64,000 nucleotides of DNA from Paenibacillus sp. NFR01. GTDB taxonomy: Bacteria > Bacillota > Bacilli > Paenibacillales > Paenibacillaceae. The notes under the pieces were generated by a model. That model searched no databases and had not been told where the DNA came from. It worked only from the letters and a program-made list of their open reading frames with translations. Each line of letters starts with the position of its first letter. The stretch's first letter is position 1. Below, in pieces: positions 1 through 10,075 of the stretch. A program made the position numbers and the translations under genes. The stretch is taken from assembly GCF_900111565.1 (NCBI RefSeq), contig NZ_FOIK01000002.1:310001-374000 (forward strand), in the 5' to 3' direction.

Positions 1-3000
1 CAGACGGTGCCGGGGTCGGCGCTGCCGATGGTGCCGGGCTTGGCGCAGCCGATGCCTCCGGGGTCGCCGCAGCAGACGGTGCCGGGCTTGGCGCAGCCGA
101 CGCTTCCGGCGTTGGCGAACCGCCAGGCTGCGGGTTGCCGCCCAGCGGCACCTCATCGTCGGGAACCTCGACGATGGGGGGCTGGCTTGGCGCCGGCGTT
201 GCCGTGGCCGGCGCTGCTGTAGCCGGCGCTTCCGGCGTCGGCGCGGCCGTTGGCGTCGGCGTTGCCGTAGCCGGCGTTTCCGGCGTCGGCGCGACCGATG
301 GCGCCGGCGTTGCCGTAGCCGGCGCTTCCGGCGTCGGCGCAGCCGATGGCGCCGGCGTTGCCGTAGCCGGCGCTTCCGGCGTCGGCGCGGCCGTTGGCGC
401 CGGCGTTGCCGTAGCCGGCGCTTCCGGCGTCGGCGCAGCCGTTGGCGCCGGCGTTGCCGTAGCTGGCGCTTCCGGCGTCGGCGATGGAGACGTCGACGGC
501 TGCGCTTTTTCATTCGTAAGCGTTAAAGTCGTTTCCGTGGTGGAGTTAAACGCTACAGGGACCGGGTCCGGCTGGATCACATATCCTTCCGGCGCCTCGA
601 CCTCCTGCAAATAATAACTCCCCGGCCACAGGTTACCGAAGGCCGCTGCTCCGTACACATCCGTCGTTACCGTCCCGACAAGCGCTGCTGCTGTTCCGGC
701 ATCACGGTACAGTGCAAAGGTCGCGCCGGCAAGCTTGGAGCCGTCTTGCGCATCCGTCTTGATCAGCTTCAGTGCCTTCCGGCTGCCGGTCCCGACCGCT
801 TCAGCGGCAGAGAGGGCCACGGTAACCTCGTATTTTTTTTCCTTTGTAATCGTAATGCTGCTATTGCCGCTGAGCTGGACGCTGTTCGAGACCTTGTCAT
901 TGTCCTTCGCGACGATCAGCGACTCATACTCCAGAACGTAAGGCTTCTCGATCGGGGCCAGAAAAGCCAGCGTAAACTGCTGTTTGCCTGTCGCCGCATC
1001 ATTTTGAATGTCCAGCCTGTAGTCGGTGCCCTGAACCAGCGGCTTGCTGCCCTTGGTCACTTTGCCGTCCGCGCTGACTGTTGCCGGGTACAGCTTAAAT
1101 GAATCTCCCAGCAGCAGCTGATTGTCGGTTGGATAATCGGTGATCACCGCATTTTCGATATAGGACTGACTGTAGTTAATGTTCACGGACCACTTGATCT
1201 TCGTGTTGTTCTGTACGCCGGTTTTATCGATAAACTGTCCGGCATTCGGAATATCGACCGATGCGTTCAGATCACGCGATTCCTTGCCGTTCCCGCTGCT
1301 CAGCCGTGCGGTATTGTCGATTTCCGGGCTGTCGACGGCTTTTCCGCCGAGCGATGTTTTGAACACCAGATAATAACCGGCCTGGATTTTGCCGCTGAAA
1401 GCAACTTCCAGCTGTTTGCCGCCCTCATCATAAGTGACGGTGTAAACCTTGCCGGGAACAATCTTCGTTGTCCCCTTCACGGCATCGCCGTCTTTCTCTA
1501 CGGTCATCGGATAAACCGACAGCGATCCGGCGACATAAGCCTGCCCGCTCTCCAATACATCCGTCACCTTGGCGTTGTTCAGCTCGCTGCGATTGTAATT
1601 GACGCCTATGGTCCAGGTGATCTCTTTGGTTGCGGCATTATAATCTCCGCTTTTAAAGCCATTGGCCCGCTCCTTGCTGTTTGGCGTGAACACCGCACTG
1701 GCTGTTTTGCTTTTGGTAGCACTGGAGCCGGCATCGCTCCATTTCACGGTTGCTGCGTTTTCGAACTTGGCAGTGGTCTTGAGCCAGTCGTAATTCAGCC
1801 ATTGATTGTCAAAATACGTCTTGTAGATAATCGTGTACGGGCCGGCGAGGGCAGAAGCAAACTTCACCTCGAAACCCTTGGTCTCCTCGACATTGCTGAG
1901 CGAGTACCCGGAAGACAGCGTGCTGCCGCCTTTTTTCACGACGATCGACCCCGGCACAAGTTTCAGACCCTTATTGGTAAAACTATCCTTCACACTCACC
2001 TGATTCATTGGGTAACTGTCACCGTCGATGGTCACTTCCCAGGTTACGGTTTTCGCCGCATAATCGGTCGCTGCCACTTTTTTGCCGATGATGGCCGGGG
2101 TCAGCTTTCCGGAGTCCGTTGCCGTCGACGAGCCACTGGACACGGTGTTTTTAACCGTTGTTTCCTCTTCCACCCGATTCAGTGCCTGCGTTTTGTATTT
2201 GATTAAATAAGCGCCGCTGACATCCTGGTTAAAACGCAGTTCAAAGCCGCTCTTCCCCGCACCGTTTACCGCCGGCGGATTCAGCGTGTAGTTCGTAAAT
2301 GGCGACTTGCCTTCCGTCCCTTTGACGCTGGTTGAAAAACTGACCGGAACGATGTTGAGCGATCCCGGCACCAGGGTTTGCGAGCTGTCGAACACATCTT
2401 TCAACACAGCGTCCGCTTGCGCGATTATCCGTTCATTATAGTTGTAGCGGATTTCCCAGTCGCTGATCCGGTTCGCCGGATCGTACGACACAAAGGTCTT
2501 GGCCAGCGGCGATCCGCTAGCAACGGTAACCTTGGCGGTGGCGGTTGCTGCCGTCATCCCTCTTCCGCTAAAAGACGCGGTGTTCGTGAAGCTCGTTTTT
2601 CCGGCATCTGTAAGGTCAGTCGTATATTCCAGCCGGTACGCTCCCGTAATCGGAGCGCCGCTGAAGCCGATCTTCAGCTTGCCGCCCGCAAGGCTGGCCG
2701 TATATTCGGAAGATAAAAGCTGCTTGCCGCGGACGGCGCTGCCGTTGAGCTTCATGTCGAGCAGATAGACCTTCACACTGTCTATATTGACCGCAAGCCC
2801 GGCCGGAATCGGATCGGTAATTTCCGCTCCGTTCACGCTGGCGAGCGTTTTATTTACGTCAACCGTCCAGTCAATCGCCGCCGCATTGTAATGATCCTTA
2901 TTCGCTCCCACCGGAGTGCCGCTTTTGGCGATCGTCGATGGAACATCGGGCACAAAACGGACCGTGACGGTTTTATTGCCGCCGTTCACCGGAAAAACGA

Positions 3001-3475
3001 TCCGTTGTACCGTCGTTTCGGTAAAGCTCGCTTTATCGAATGCGGTACGGATGGCGAACGAACCATGGACATCGAAATATTTATCCACATCGTCGCCGAA
3101 GGTCAACGTGGCCTGGTTCGGATTACCCTTTCGCACATCTAGCCGCCCGAGCGTCATGCCGTCGGCTTTCAGCGGAATTCCGCTGATATCGCTGGCCAGC
3201 ACAAAATGATCCGGCAAATCGAAGGTGTAGGTATCGCCGCCCTGATAGGTTTTATCCGGAAGCTGCCAATCATAGGTCAGCTTGACCTCTGCACCTTGCT
3301 TGTAGACGGCATCCGTAACAGGTACGCCGTTGTCGTAAACCGTCATGTTCACGCTGGATATAATATTGTTTTTGATTTCGGCCGCATCTGTCCGCGGCGC
3401 AAAACCGAATCCGTAAGTAACTTGCAACATAATGATTAAAAAACTAAGTATTGCGGCAAAATTTCTTTTCATCAT
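1..3475 (-). CDS. Cell-surface adhesin: collagen-binding-type repeats, CnaB domain and Pro/Ala/Thr stalk (C-terminus beyond the window)
   Basis: An open frame runs from ATG at 3475 to the left edge, about 1,158 codons without a stop. It starts with a signal peptide (MMKRN, hydrophobic stretch to about residue 25, then TDAAE). Five successive domains of about 140 residues follow, near residues 200, 340, 480, 620 and 760. Each opens with a W-x-(V/I) strand such as WTVDVN or WSVNIN and continues with a D-x-(L/F)...L-x-x-G-S segment, as in MSCRAMM collagen-binding domains. A CnaB (SpaA-like) domain near 895-975 has the expected LKLIKTD lysine and YLQEVEAPEGY glutamate for an isopeptide bond. A Pro/Ala/Thr-rich stalk follows, broken by DEVPLGGN. 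Similar proteins end in a sortase signal, which would lie outside the window. AGGAGG lies 13-14 bases before the ATG pair, rather far. Likely wall-anchored adhesion; the ligand is unknown. Confidence 0.85.
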   Translation of the reverse strand, partial: MMKRNFAAILSFLIIMLQVTYGFGFAPRTDAAEIKNNIISSVNMTVYDNGVPVTDAVYKQGAEVKLTYDWQLPDKTYQGGDTYTFDLPDHFVLASDISGIPLKADGMTLGRLDVRKGNPNQATLTFGDDVDKYFDVHGSFAIRTAFDKASFTETTVQRIVFPVNGGNKTVTVRFVPDVPSTIAKSGTPVGANKDHYNAAAIDWTVDVNKTLASVNGAEITDPIPAGLAVNIDSVKVYLLDMKLNGSAVRGKQLLSSEYTASLAGGKLKIGFSGAPITGAYRLEYTTDLTDAGKTSFTNTASFSGRGMTAATATAKVTVASGSPLAKTFVSYDPANRISDWEIRYNYNERIIAQADAVLKDVFDSSQTLVPGSLNIVPVSFSTSVKGTEGKSPFTNYTLNPPAVNGAGKSGFELRFNQDVSGAYLIKYKTQALNRVEEETTVKNTVSSGSSTATDSGKLTPAIIGKKVAATDYAAKTVTWEVTIDGDSYPMNQVSVKDSFTNKGLKLVPGSIVVKKGGSTLSSGYSLSNVEETKGFEVKFASALAGPYTIIYKTYFDNQWLNYDWLKTTAKFENAATVKWSDAGSSATKSKTASAVFTPNSKERANGFKSGDYNAATKEITWTIGVNYNRSELNNAKVTDVLESGQAYVAGSLSVYPMTVEKDGDAVKGTTKIVPGKVYTVTYDEGGKQLEVAFSGKIQAGYYLVFKTSLGGKAVDSPEIDNTARLSSGNGKESRDLNASVDIPNAGQFIDKTGVQNNTKIKWSVNINYSQSYIENAVITDYPTDNQLLLGDSFKLYPATVSADGKVTKGSKPLVQGTDYRLDIQNDAATGKQQFTLAFLAPIEKPYVLEYESLIVAKDNDKVSNSVQLSGNSSITITKEKKYEVTVALSAAEAVGTGSRKALKLIKTDAQDGSKLAGATFALYRDAGTAAALVGTVTTDVYGAAAFGNLWPGSYYLQEVEAPEGYVIQPDPVPVAFNSTTETTLTLTNEKAQPSTSPSPTPEAPATATPAPTAAPTPEAPATATPAPTAAPTPEAPATATPAPSAAPTPEAPATATPAPSVAPTPETPATATPTPTAAPTPEAPATAAPATATPAPSQPPIVEVPDDEVPLGGNPQPGGSPTPEASAAPSPAPSAAATPEASAAPSPAPSAAPTPAPS
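210..503 (-). repeat. 48-bp tandem repeat encoding the adhesin stalk
   Basis: A GCCGTAGCC-like landmark recurs at 216, 264, 312, 360, 408 and 456, exactly 48 bp apart. This gives about six units, each coding for 16 residues of the APTPEAPATATPAP type. Units differ by single substitutions (T/S, P/S). A second, related Ala/Ser/Pro repeat occupies about 1-115. The in-frame period fits a wall-spanning stalk that changes length by slippage or recombination. Confidence 0.85.
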
Positions 3476-3530
3476 TGCCCGGTAGTTTCCCTCCTGTCCA
3501 TCTATGCTGTCGTCTGCCGGTGGCTATATC

Positions 3531-3559
3531 ATTATAAATTAATGATTTTTTATCAACAA
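3531..3559 (-). promoter_or_regulatory. Promoter of the adhesin gene
   Basis: On the minus strand TTGTTG (3559-3554), a 17-base spacer and TATAAT (3536-3531) form a sigma-A-type promoter about 55 bases upstream of the adhesin start. The spacer is AT-rich. Confidence 0.6.
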
Positions 3560-3612
3560 TGGAAATAAATGTTCATTCATACTGCTGCATGAGAGCAGGA
3601 AGCATACAACGC

Positions 3613-3660
3613 AAAAAAGCTGCCTGTAACGCCAAACGGCAGTTACAGGCAGCTTTTTTA
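3613..3660. terminator. Bidirectional intrinsic terminator after leuA
   Basis: A stem AAAAAGCTGCCTGTAAC pairs with GTTACAGGCAGCTTTTT around a short loop, with U-runs on both strands. It lies just downstream of leuA, so the ilv-leu transcript appears to end here and no leuBCD genes follow. Confidence 0.9.
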
Positions 3661-3667
3661 AAACAGA

Positions 3668-5209
3668 TTAAAGACTGGCTTTTTCTCTTCCGGAAAAAGT
3701 CTTCCGCTTCTCGATCAGCTTGTTCAGCGCATCCAGATAGGCTCTGGCGCTCGCCTCGAGAATGTCGGTGCTGAGACCCCGGCCTTGCGCGGCAATCTCG
3801 CCTTGCGACAAAACTACATGCACCTCGCCCTGGGCGTCCTTGCCGCGGCTGACAGCTTTGATCGAGTAGTCGCCCAAAGTGACTTCTTCGCCCGTTGCTT
3901 GATCGATGGCATTGTAGATGGCATCGACCGAACCGTTGCCTTCGGCCGTAGCGGCGATCGGCGTCTCTTCCGGTCCCTGAATTGTGACGGTTGCGGAAGG
4001 CGTTGCTTCATTGCCATAGGTGACGAAAATCGTCTTGAGCGCGAATACTTCCGGCGTGTCGATCAGTCTTTCTTCGAGCAGCGCCAGAATATCCTCGTCG
4101 GACACTTCTTTCTTCTTGTCGGCCAGATCCTTGAACCGGGCGAATGCCGTGTTCAATTCTTCTTCGGACAAATCGTAACCCAGATCGCTCAGCTTGTCGC
4201 GGAAGGCATGGCGGCCCGAATGTTTGCCGAGCACCAGCTTGCTTTCCTTCAGGCCGATCGTTTCCGGGGTCATGATTTCATACGTCGTTTTTTCCTTGAG
4301 CATGCCGTCCTGATGGATGCCGGATTCATGTGCGAAGGCATTGGCTCCGACGATCGCCTTATTCCCCGGCACAACCATGCCGGTCAATTTACTGACCAGA
4401 CGGCTGGTCCGGGCAATTTCGGACAACACCAGCGAGGTTTTGGCCCCGAAAAATTCGCTGCGCGTCTCGAGCGCCAGCGCAACTTCTTCGATCGCCGTAT
4501 TGCCGGCGCGTTCGCCGATGCCGTTGATGGTGCCTTCAATCTGGTCGGCGCCGTTCAGAATTGCGGCCAGCGTATTGGCCGTCGCCATCCCGAGATCGTT
4601 ATGGCAATGTGCGCTAAGCTGCACGCGTTCGATATCCGGAACGTTTTCCTTCAAATATTTGAAGATCGCCCCGTATTCGGACGGGTTAAGATAACCCACC
4701 GTATCCGGAATATTGACGACATTTGCACCCTCGCGGATGGCCATGCCTACAACCTCGGCCATAAAGTCCAGCTCGGTACGGCCGGCATCCTCCAAAGAGA
4801 ACTCAAGCTTAGGGAAAAATTTCTTGGCATAACGAATGGCTGAACGCGCCGTCTCCAGCACCTCCGCCTTCTCCATCCGAAGCTTGTGCTGGCGGTGGAT
4901 CGGAGACGTGGCGAGGAAAATATGAATGCATGGGTCCTGTGCGCCTTGCAGCGCCTCTTTTACCGCATCGATATCCTTCTCCCGGGAACGGGACAGGCCG
5001 ATGACGGTTGCGTTTTTGACCGCCTTCGCCACCGCCTGGACGGCGGCAAGATCTCCCGGCGAAGCGGCGGGGAAACCCGCCTCCATCCGGTCGATTCCGA
5101 GCTTCTCCAGCTGATGGGCGATTTCTACCTTCTCGCGCGTGTTCAGGTTCACGCCCGGGGACTGCTCCCCGTCACGCAGCGTGGTGTCAAACACATAAAT
5201 CTTGCGCAT
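3668..5209 (-). CDS. leuA: 2-isopropylmalate synthase
   Basis: LeuA condenses acetyl-CoA with 2-oxoisovalerate, the first committed step of leucine synthesis, in the cytosol. The protein (513 aa) begins MRKIYVFDTTLRDGEQSPG with the DTTLRDGEQ signature of the HMGL-like TIM barrel. HCHNDLGMA (metal-binding HxH) and the GIGERAGN motif follow. The last ~120 residues are the LeuA allosteric (leucine-feedback) domain. A GTG at 5218 overlaps the AGGAGG ribosome site, so the ATG at 5209, 8 bases after that site, is the better start. It is the last gene of the T-box-led ilvB-ilvH-ilvC-leuA cluster, followed directly by a terminator. Confidence 0.96.
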   Translation of the reverse strand: MRKIYVFDTTLRDGEQSPGVNLNTREKVEIAHQLEKLGIDRMEAGFPAASPGDLAAVQAVAKAVKNATVIGLSRSREKDIDAVKEALQGAQDPCIHIFLATSPIHRQHKLRMEKAEVLETARSAIRYAKKFFPKLEFSLEDAGRTELDFMAEVVGMAIREGANVVNIPDTVGYLNPSEYGAIFKYLKENVPDIERVQLSAHCHNDLGMATANTLAAILNGADQIEGTINGIGERAGNTAIEEVALALETRSEFFGAKTSLVLSEIARTSRLVSKLTGMVVPGNKAIVGANAFAHESGIHQDGMLKEKTTYEIMTPETIGLKESKLVLGKHSGRHAFRDKLSDLGYDLSEEELNTAFARFKDLADKKKEVSDEDILALLEERLIDTPEVFALKTIFVTYGNEATPSATVTIQGPEETPIAATAEGNGSVDAIYNAIDQATGEEVTLGDYSIKAVSRGKDAQGEVHVVLSQGEIAAQGRGLSTDILEASARAYLDALNKLIEKRKTFSGREKASL

Positions 5210-5237
5210 GCCGAGCACCTCCTGTAGATCGTGTATA

Positions 5238-5283
5238 AACCCTCAAATGCGGCCCGCATGAATCGCGGCCGCATCTGAGGGTT
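5238..5283. other. Intercistronic hairpin between ilvC and leuA
   Basis: AACCCTCAAATGCGGCC pairs almost perfectly with GGCCGCATCTGAGGGTT. The minus strand has no U-run after it, so it is more likely an mRNA-stabilising or processing hairpin than a terminator. Confidence 0.55.
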
Positions 5284-5327
5284 ATGCCTGGTTATCGTTA
5301 TCCTAATTTATGCATAGCTTAGCTTGC

Positions 5328-6323
<996 letters not shown>

Positions 6324-6354
6324 TCATATCCTCCTTTAAATTGAGACCCATCGT

Positions 6355-6407
6355 AAAGAGCGGGTGCTTCAGAAGCCTTGGGTTAGCTTCTCAAGCTCCC
6401 GCTCTTT
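6355..6407. other. Intercistronic hairpin between ilvH and ilvC
   Basis: AAAGAGCGGG and CCCGCTCTTT enclose a second nested pairing (GCTTCAGAAGC / GCTTCTCAAGC). It sits about 35 bases before ilvC. There is no U-tract on the minus strand, so mRNA processing or stabilisation is more likely than termination. Confidence 0.5.
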
Positions 6408-6511
6408 CAGCGGGTCAATCATACTGAATCCTGTCCGTTAATGCAAGCAAGCAGCAATTCGTTAAAGCCGTAAATTATACCGGAGTTATCCGCCGACTTT
6501 GTTCTTTAAAA

Positions 6512-6991
6512 TCAGGCGTTCCCGCGGATCATAGCGGTTACGCCGGTCCGGGAAAGCTCCTTAATGCCGTATGGCTTGAGCAGTTCAATCATGGCATCGA
6601 TTTTTTGCGTATCGCCGACGACCTGGACGAGCAGGCTGGTCGAACCGATATCCACGACCGAGGCACGGAAGGTTTCAACGACGCCCATGATCTCCGGACG
6701 TTCTGCCGGCTCCGCTTTTACTTTGATCAGAGCCAGTTCGCGGGCAACCATTGGCTTGGAGCCGAGATCAACGACCTTGATGACATCAATCAGCTTGTAG
6801 AGCTGCTTTTCGATCTGCTCCAGCGTATGCTGGTCGCCAAGGGTTACAATGACCATCCGCGACAATCCCGCTTCTTCCGATTGCCCTACGGTAATGCTCT
6901 CGATATTAAAGCCGCGGCGGCCGAATAGTCCGGAAACCCGCTGCAGGACGCCGGGCTGGTCATTCACTAATACGGAAATCGTATGTTTCAT
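6512..6991 (-). CDS. ilvH: Acetolactate synthase regulatory (small) subunit
   Basis: This small subunit activates the large subunit and gives valine feedback inhibition. The 159-aa protein begins MKHTISVLVNDQPGVLQRV, an N-terminal ACT domain with the ligand-binding pattern VNDxPGVLxR. The GRRGFNIESI segment and a C-terminal ACT-like half follow. It starts five bases beyond the ilvB stop. A GTG at 6994 immediately before the ATG is an alternative start. Spacing implies coupled translation with ilvB. Confidence 0.95.
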   Translation of the reverse strand: MKHTISVLVNDQPGVLQRVSGLFGRRGFNIESITVGQSEEAGLSRMVIVTLGDQHTLEQIEKQLYKLIDVIKVVDLGSKPMVARELALIKVKAEPAERPEIMGVVETFRASVVDIGSTSLLVQVVGDTQKIDAMIELLKPYGIKELSRTGVTAMIRGNA

Positions 6992-6996
6992 CACGG

Positions 6997-8745
6997 TTAT
7001 TCATCCCCCATCAGCATTTGATCGATGGTCGAGCCCTGGGTTACCATCGGGTAGACATTTTCGTCTTTGGAGACAACGAATTCTACCAATACCGGACCCG
7101 GCGTTTCCAGCGCTTCCTTCCATACGGCGCCCGCTTCTTCCTTGCTGGTTGCGCGGAGGCCTTTAACCCCGTACGCCTCAGCCAGCTTCACGAAGTCCGG
7201 ACTGCCCGCAAGATCGGTGTAGCTGTAACGCTTCTCGTAGATCAGGTTCTGCCATTGGCGCACCATTCCAAGCACCTGATTGTTGATCACAACAATCTTG
7301 ACCGGAATGTTGTTGATGGCGCAAATCGCTAGTTCCTGGGCGCACATTTGCATGCCGCCGTCGCCGTTGATGGAGACCACCAGACGCTGCGGATGCGCCA
7401 TTTGCGCACCGATCGCCGAAGGGAAACCGAAGCCCATCGTTCCAAGCCCGCCCGAGGTGATCCAGGAACGCGGATGATTGAATTTATAATACTGGGCGGC
7501 CCACATCTGATGTTGGCCGACGTCCGTGGTGATGATCGCTTCACCTTCCGTAGTGTCGTTGATCATCTCGATCACCCACTGCGGCTTCAGCTCATCGCTG
7601 GAATCGTTGTAACGAAGCGGATATTCCAGTTTCCACTGGGCAATCTGGGTTCTCCACGCATCCGCGTTTGCAGCCCGTCCCACTTCCGGATTAAGCATCT
7701 CCAATACCGTTTTGACATCACCTACGATCGGGATGTCCGGCTGCACGTTTTTGCCGATTTCCGCCGGATCGATATCGATATGAACGATCTTGGCATATGG
7801 TGCAAAACCGTCCAGCTTGCCGGTTACCCGGTCATCAAACCGTGCGCCGATATTGATCAGCAAATCGCAGTTCTGAATGGCATTGTTCGCGGTGTAGGTT
7901 CCGTGCATACCCGGCATGCCCATCCACAGCTCTTCGCCGCTCGGGAATCCGCCGAGACCCAGCAGTGTCGTCGTAATCGGAATTTCAGTCCGTTTCACGA
8001 ATTCGTACATGGCTTCGTGAGCTCCGGAGTAGATAACCCCGCCTCCCGCAATGATAATTGGCCGCTCTGCGGAAGCGATGGCCCGCACCAGTTTATCGAG
8101 CTGCAATTTGTTAGGAACAGTGCGCGGGTTGTAGCCGCGAAGGTTGACGCCTTGCTCCTGAGCCGGCGCAAACAAGGTTTTCGCCGCCGACACGTCTTTC
8201 GGAATGTCGATCAGGACTGGACCTTTGCGGCCGGTGTTCGCAATATGGAACGCCTCATGAATGATTCGCGGCAAGTCCTCAACATCCCGCACCAGATAGC
8301 TGTGTTTTGTAATCGGCATCGTGATACCGGTAATGTCTGCTTCCTGGAATGCATCCGTACCGATCAGGCTGGAGAATACGTTGCCTGTAATGACAACGAG
8401 CGGAACCGAGTCCATAAAAGCAGTCGCGATGCCCGTTACCAGATTGGTTGCCCCCGGGCCGGAGGTCGCGATACACACGCCCGGTTTGCCGCTTGCCCGT
8501 GCATAGCCGTCGGCGGCATGAATGGCGCCTTGCTCGTGGCGAGTCAGGATATGATTGAAATCCGTAAAGCCGTGGAGCGCATCGTAAATGTACAGCACTG
8601 CACCGCCCGGATAACCGAATACAGTATCTACACCTTCAAGTACAAGACTGCGCAACAGGATCTCCGATCCGCTAATGACCTCCGGCGTTTTCCATTTCTC
8701 ACGTAATTCTTCTGTCGACCGCACTTCCGGTGTTTGCGCACTCAT
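6997..8745 (-). CDS. ilvB: Acetolactate synthase catalytic (large) subunit
   Basis: A thiamine-diphosphate enzyme that makes acetolactate from two pyruvates or acetohydroxybutyrate from pyruvate and 2-oxobutyrate. The 582-aa length fits the family. The FGYPGGAVLYIYD segment holds the region of the catalytic glutamate. TRHEQGAIHAADGYAR and SGPGATNLVTGIATA follow, and the GDGGMQMCAQEL...NNQVLGMVRQWQ stretch is the ThDP/Mg-binding GDG-NN motif. Start ATG 8745 follows GGGAGG. It is the first gene after the T-box leader. Confidence 0.97.
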   Translation of the reverse strand: MSAQTPEVRSTEELREKWKTPEVISGSEILLRSLVLEGVDTVFGYPGGAVLYIYDALHGFTDFNHILTRHEQGAIHAADGYARASGKPGVCIATSGPGATNLVTGIATAFMDSVPLVVITGNVFSSLIGTDAFQEADITGITMPITKHSYLVRDVEDLPRIIHEAFHIANTGRKGPVLIDIPKDVSAAKTLFAPAQEQGVNLRGYNPRTVPNKLQLDKLVRAIASAERPIIIAGGGVIYSGAHEAMYEFVKRTEIPITTTLLGLGGFPSGEELWMGMPGMHGTYTANNAIQNCDLLINIGARFDDRVTGKLDGFAPYAKIVHIDIDPAEIGKNVQPDIPIVGDVKTVLEMLNPEVGRAANADAWRTQIAQWKLEYPLRYNDSSDELKPQWVIEMINDTTEGEAIITTDVGQHQMWAAQYYKFNHPRSWITSGGLGTMGFGFPSAIGAQMAHPQRLVVSINGDGGMQMCAQELAICAINNIPVKIVVINNQVLGMVRQWQNLIYEKRYSYTDLAGSPDFVKLAEAYGVKGLRATSKEEAGAVWKEALETPGPVLVEFVVSKDENVYPMVTQGSTIDQMLMGDE

Positions 8746-8786
8746 CAGTGTTCCTCCCTTCGATATTCAAAAACCCCATATATCAG

Positions 8787-9153
8787 CAAAAAAACCTTCC
8801 GCCTCCCACGCACAACGATCGCTGCGCGTGAGGGACGAAAGGTTGATCTTCCGTGGTACCACCCATGTTTGCATTGCACCTCGCGATGCAACGCCTTATC
8901 AGGTAACAAAAATCCATCGATGTAGGCAGGGCCCAATCTTTGTGACCTGAAGTCCGTAACGCGGACCACACGATTTCCCCTACTAATTCCGCCACTGTTG
9001 CCGACGGACCTTTCAGCGAAACAGCTCCGAGGTGAGCTCGTATAAAAGGGATTCTGGTGGAGGTTTCAGCAAATCCTCGCACTCTCTGATCAAAAGAGCC
9101 CTTTAAACTTCGTCCTCATCATCGCCGATGAATGTATGTTCGATAAAATGTTT
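8787..9153 (-). ncRNA. T-box leader (tRNA-Leu type) of the ilv-leu operon
   Basis: The leader lies between the promoter and ilvB. The conserved T-box GGGTGGTACCACGG is at 8864-8851 on the minus strand and would pair with the NCCA end of uncharged tRNA. A terminator follows at 8842-8787: a stem from CCTTTCGTCCCTCACGC to GCGTGGGAGGCGGAAGG, then seven U. Upstream stem I holds an AGAGA element and the block CGAGCTCACCTCGGAGC, where CTC at 9036-9034 is the likely leucine specifier codon. Known mechanism: uncharged tRNA stabilises the antiterminator and allows readthrough. The specifier assignment is inferred from position. Confidence 0.92.
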
Positions 9154-9159
9154 AGACAC

Positions 9160-9188
9160 ATTATATGATTCCTCACACGGTTAGTCAA
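9160..9188 (-). promoter_or_regulatory. Promoter of the T-box/ilvB operon
   Basis: TTGACT (9188-9183), a 17-base spacer and TATAAT (9165-9160) make a near-consensus sigma-A promoter. Transcription would start near 9153, just before the T-box stem I. Confidence 0.8.
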
Positions 9189-9296
9189 TACCCATATTTC
9201 TGCAAACTTTCACGCGATGTTACGAATTCCTTGCCGGAACGCCCATACCTTCGGCAGCATATGATGTACGACAATGTGCCAGACTGGAGGTGCTCC

Positions 9297-9746
9297 ATGA
9301 TCCGCTATCGCAGACCGAAACAAGATGATACGGTGATCCTGGACCTGATTGAGAAACAGCTTGTCCCGCTCTCGCATCTCCCGCAGACCGTCATTAACCA
9401 GGTGAGAAGCGATTTGCCGCGCCGCTTGAGCCAAGGCGTTACACTGGTGGCCTGCCCCGAATACGAAAGCGACCCTTTGGGATTTGTCCACTTTATGCTG
9501 CATGGCGATCTGCTCTATATCGATATGCTTGCGGTCTCGCCCGCAGCCCGCCGCAAACGCTGGGGCAATCTGCTGATGGACCGTGCCGAGCGGTTTGCAC
9601 TATCCCGCGGATGCAACAGGGCAAAGGTATCCGTAGACAGCGGGAATACCGCAGGCATAGCTTTTTATAAAAAATTGGGCTACAGTGTAGCCCGCTATCA
9701 CCAGAAAAATTACGTCTATGAATTTGAGAAGCAGTTCAACCGCTGA
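9297..9746 (+). CDS. GNAT-family N-acetyltransferase
   Basis: A 149-aa acetyl-CoA-dependent acetyltransferase-like protein, substrate unknown. The acetyl-CoA segment is DMLAVSPAARRKRWGNLLMDRAE, although the usual R-x-x-G-x-G/A loop is changed to RRKRWGN. The C-terminal GNTAGIAFYKKLGY motif is typical. Upstream in-frame ATGs (from 9165) lie inside the divergent ilvB promoter. The start chosen at 9297 follows GGAGGTGCTCC. No neighbour indicates a substrate. Confidence 0.85.
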   Translation: MIRYRRPKQDDTVILDLIEKQLVPLSHLPQTVINQVRSDLPRRLSQGVTLVACPEYESDPLGFVHFMLHGDLLYIDMLAVSPAARRKRWGNLLMDRAERFALSRGCNRAKVSVDSGNTAGIAFYKKLGYSVARYHQKNYVYEFEKQFNR

Positions 9747-9754
9747 GGACCGCT

Positions 9755-10075
9755 TTAGAAAAAGCCAACAGGCGGGCGTCCGTACGGACCATAGCCGCCA
9801 TACCCAGGAGCGCCGTAAGGCGTTCCATACGGGTATCCGCCGTAAGGATACCCGCCGTAGGCATAAGGAGCCGTCCCAACAGCCAGCAAGTCGAACAGTA
9901 CCAACGGAATGAGCGCTTTGGTTTGCACTTTTTTACCGCTGATCGGTTGCAGCATCAGACGGTTGCCCGAGATGCGGATCAGCTTGCCCATGACTTTGGA
10001 TCCGTCCTTTTTGACCGCGACGATGTTTTTGCCCACCATCTTCATGACCTGTTTTTTTGTAACCGGCTGGATCAT
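9755..10075 (-). CDS. Small protein with Gly/Tyr/Pro-rich tail
   Basis: 106 aa. Residues 1-60 alternate basic and hydrophobic residues (MVGKNIVAVKKDGSKVMGKL...GNRLMLQPIS), resembling a small beta-barrel of the LSm/SH3 type. A hydrophobic stretch follows, then a tail of YGGYPYGGYPYG-like repeats ending PVGFF. Similar short glycine/tyrosine-tailed proteins are common hypothetical proteins in Paenibacillus and Bacillus. GGGAGG stands 8 bases before the ATG. Function unknown; a spore- or envelope-associated role is only a guess. Confidence 0.75.
   Translation of the reverse strand: MIQPVTKKQVMKMVGKNIVAVKKDGSKVMGKLIRISGNRLMLQPISGKKVQTKALIPLVLFDLLAVGTAPYAYGGYPYGGYPYGTPYGAPGYGGYGPYGRPPVGFF

Noticed and set aside
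3785..4843. 352-aa plus-strand ORF opposite leuA
   Set aside because: It mirrors leuA codons and has no ribosome site; high GC in the core gene leaves the opposite strand open.
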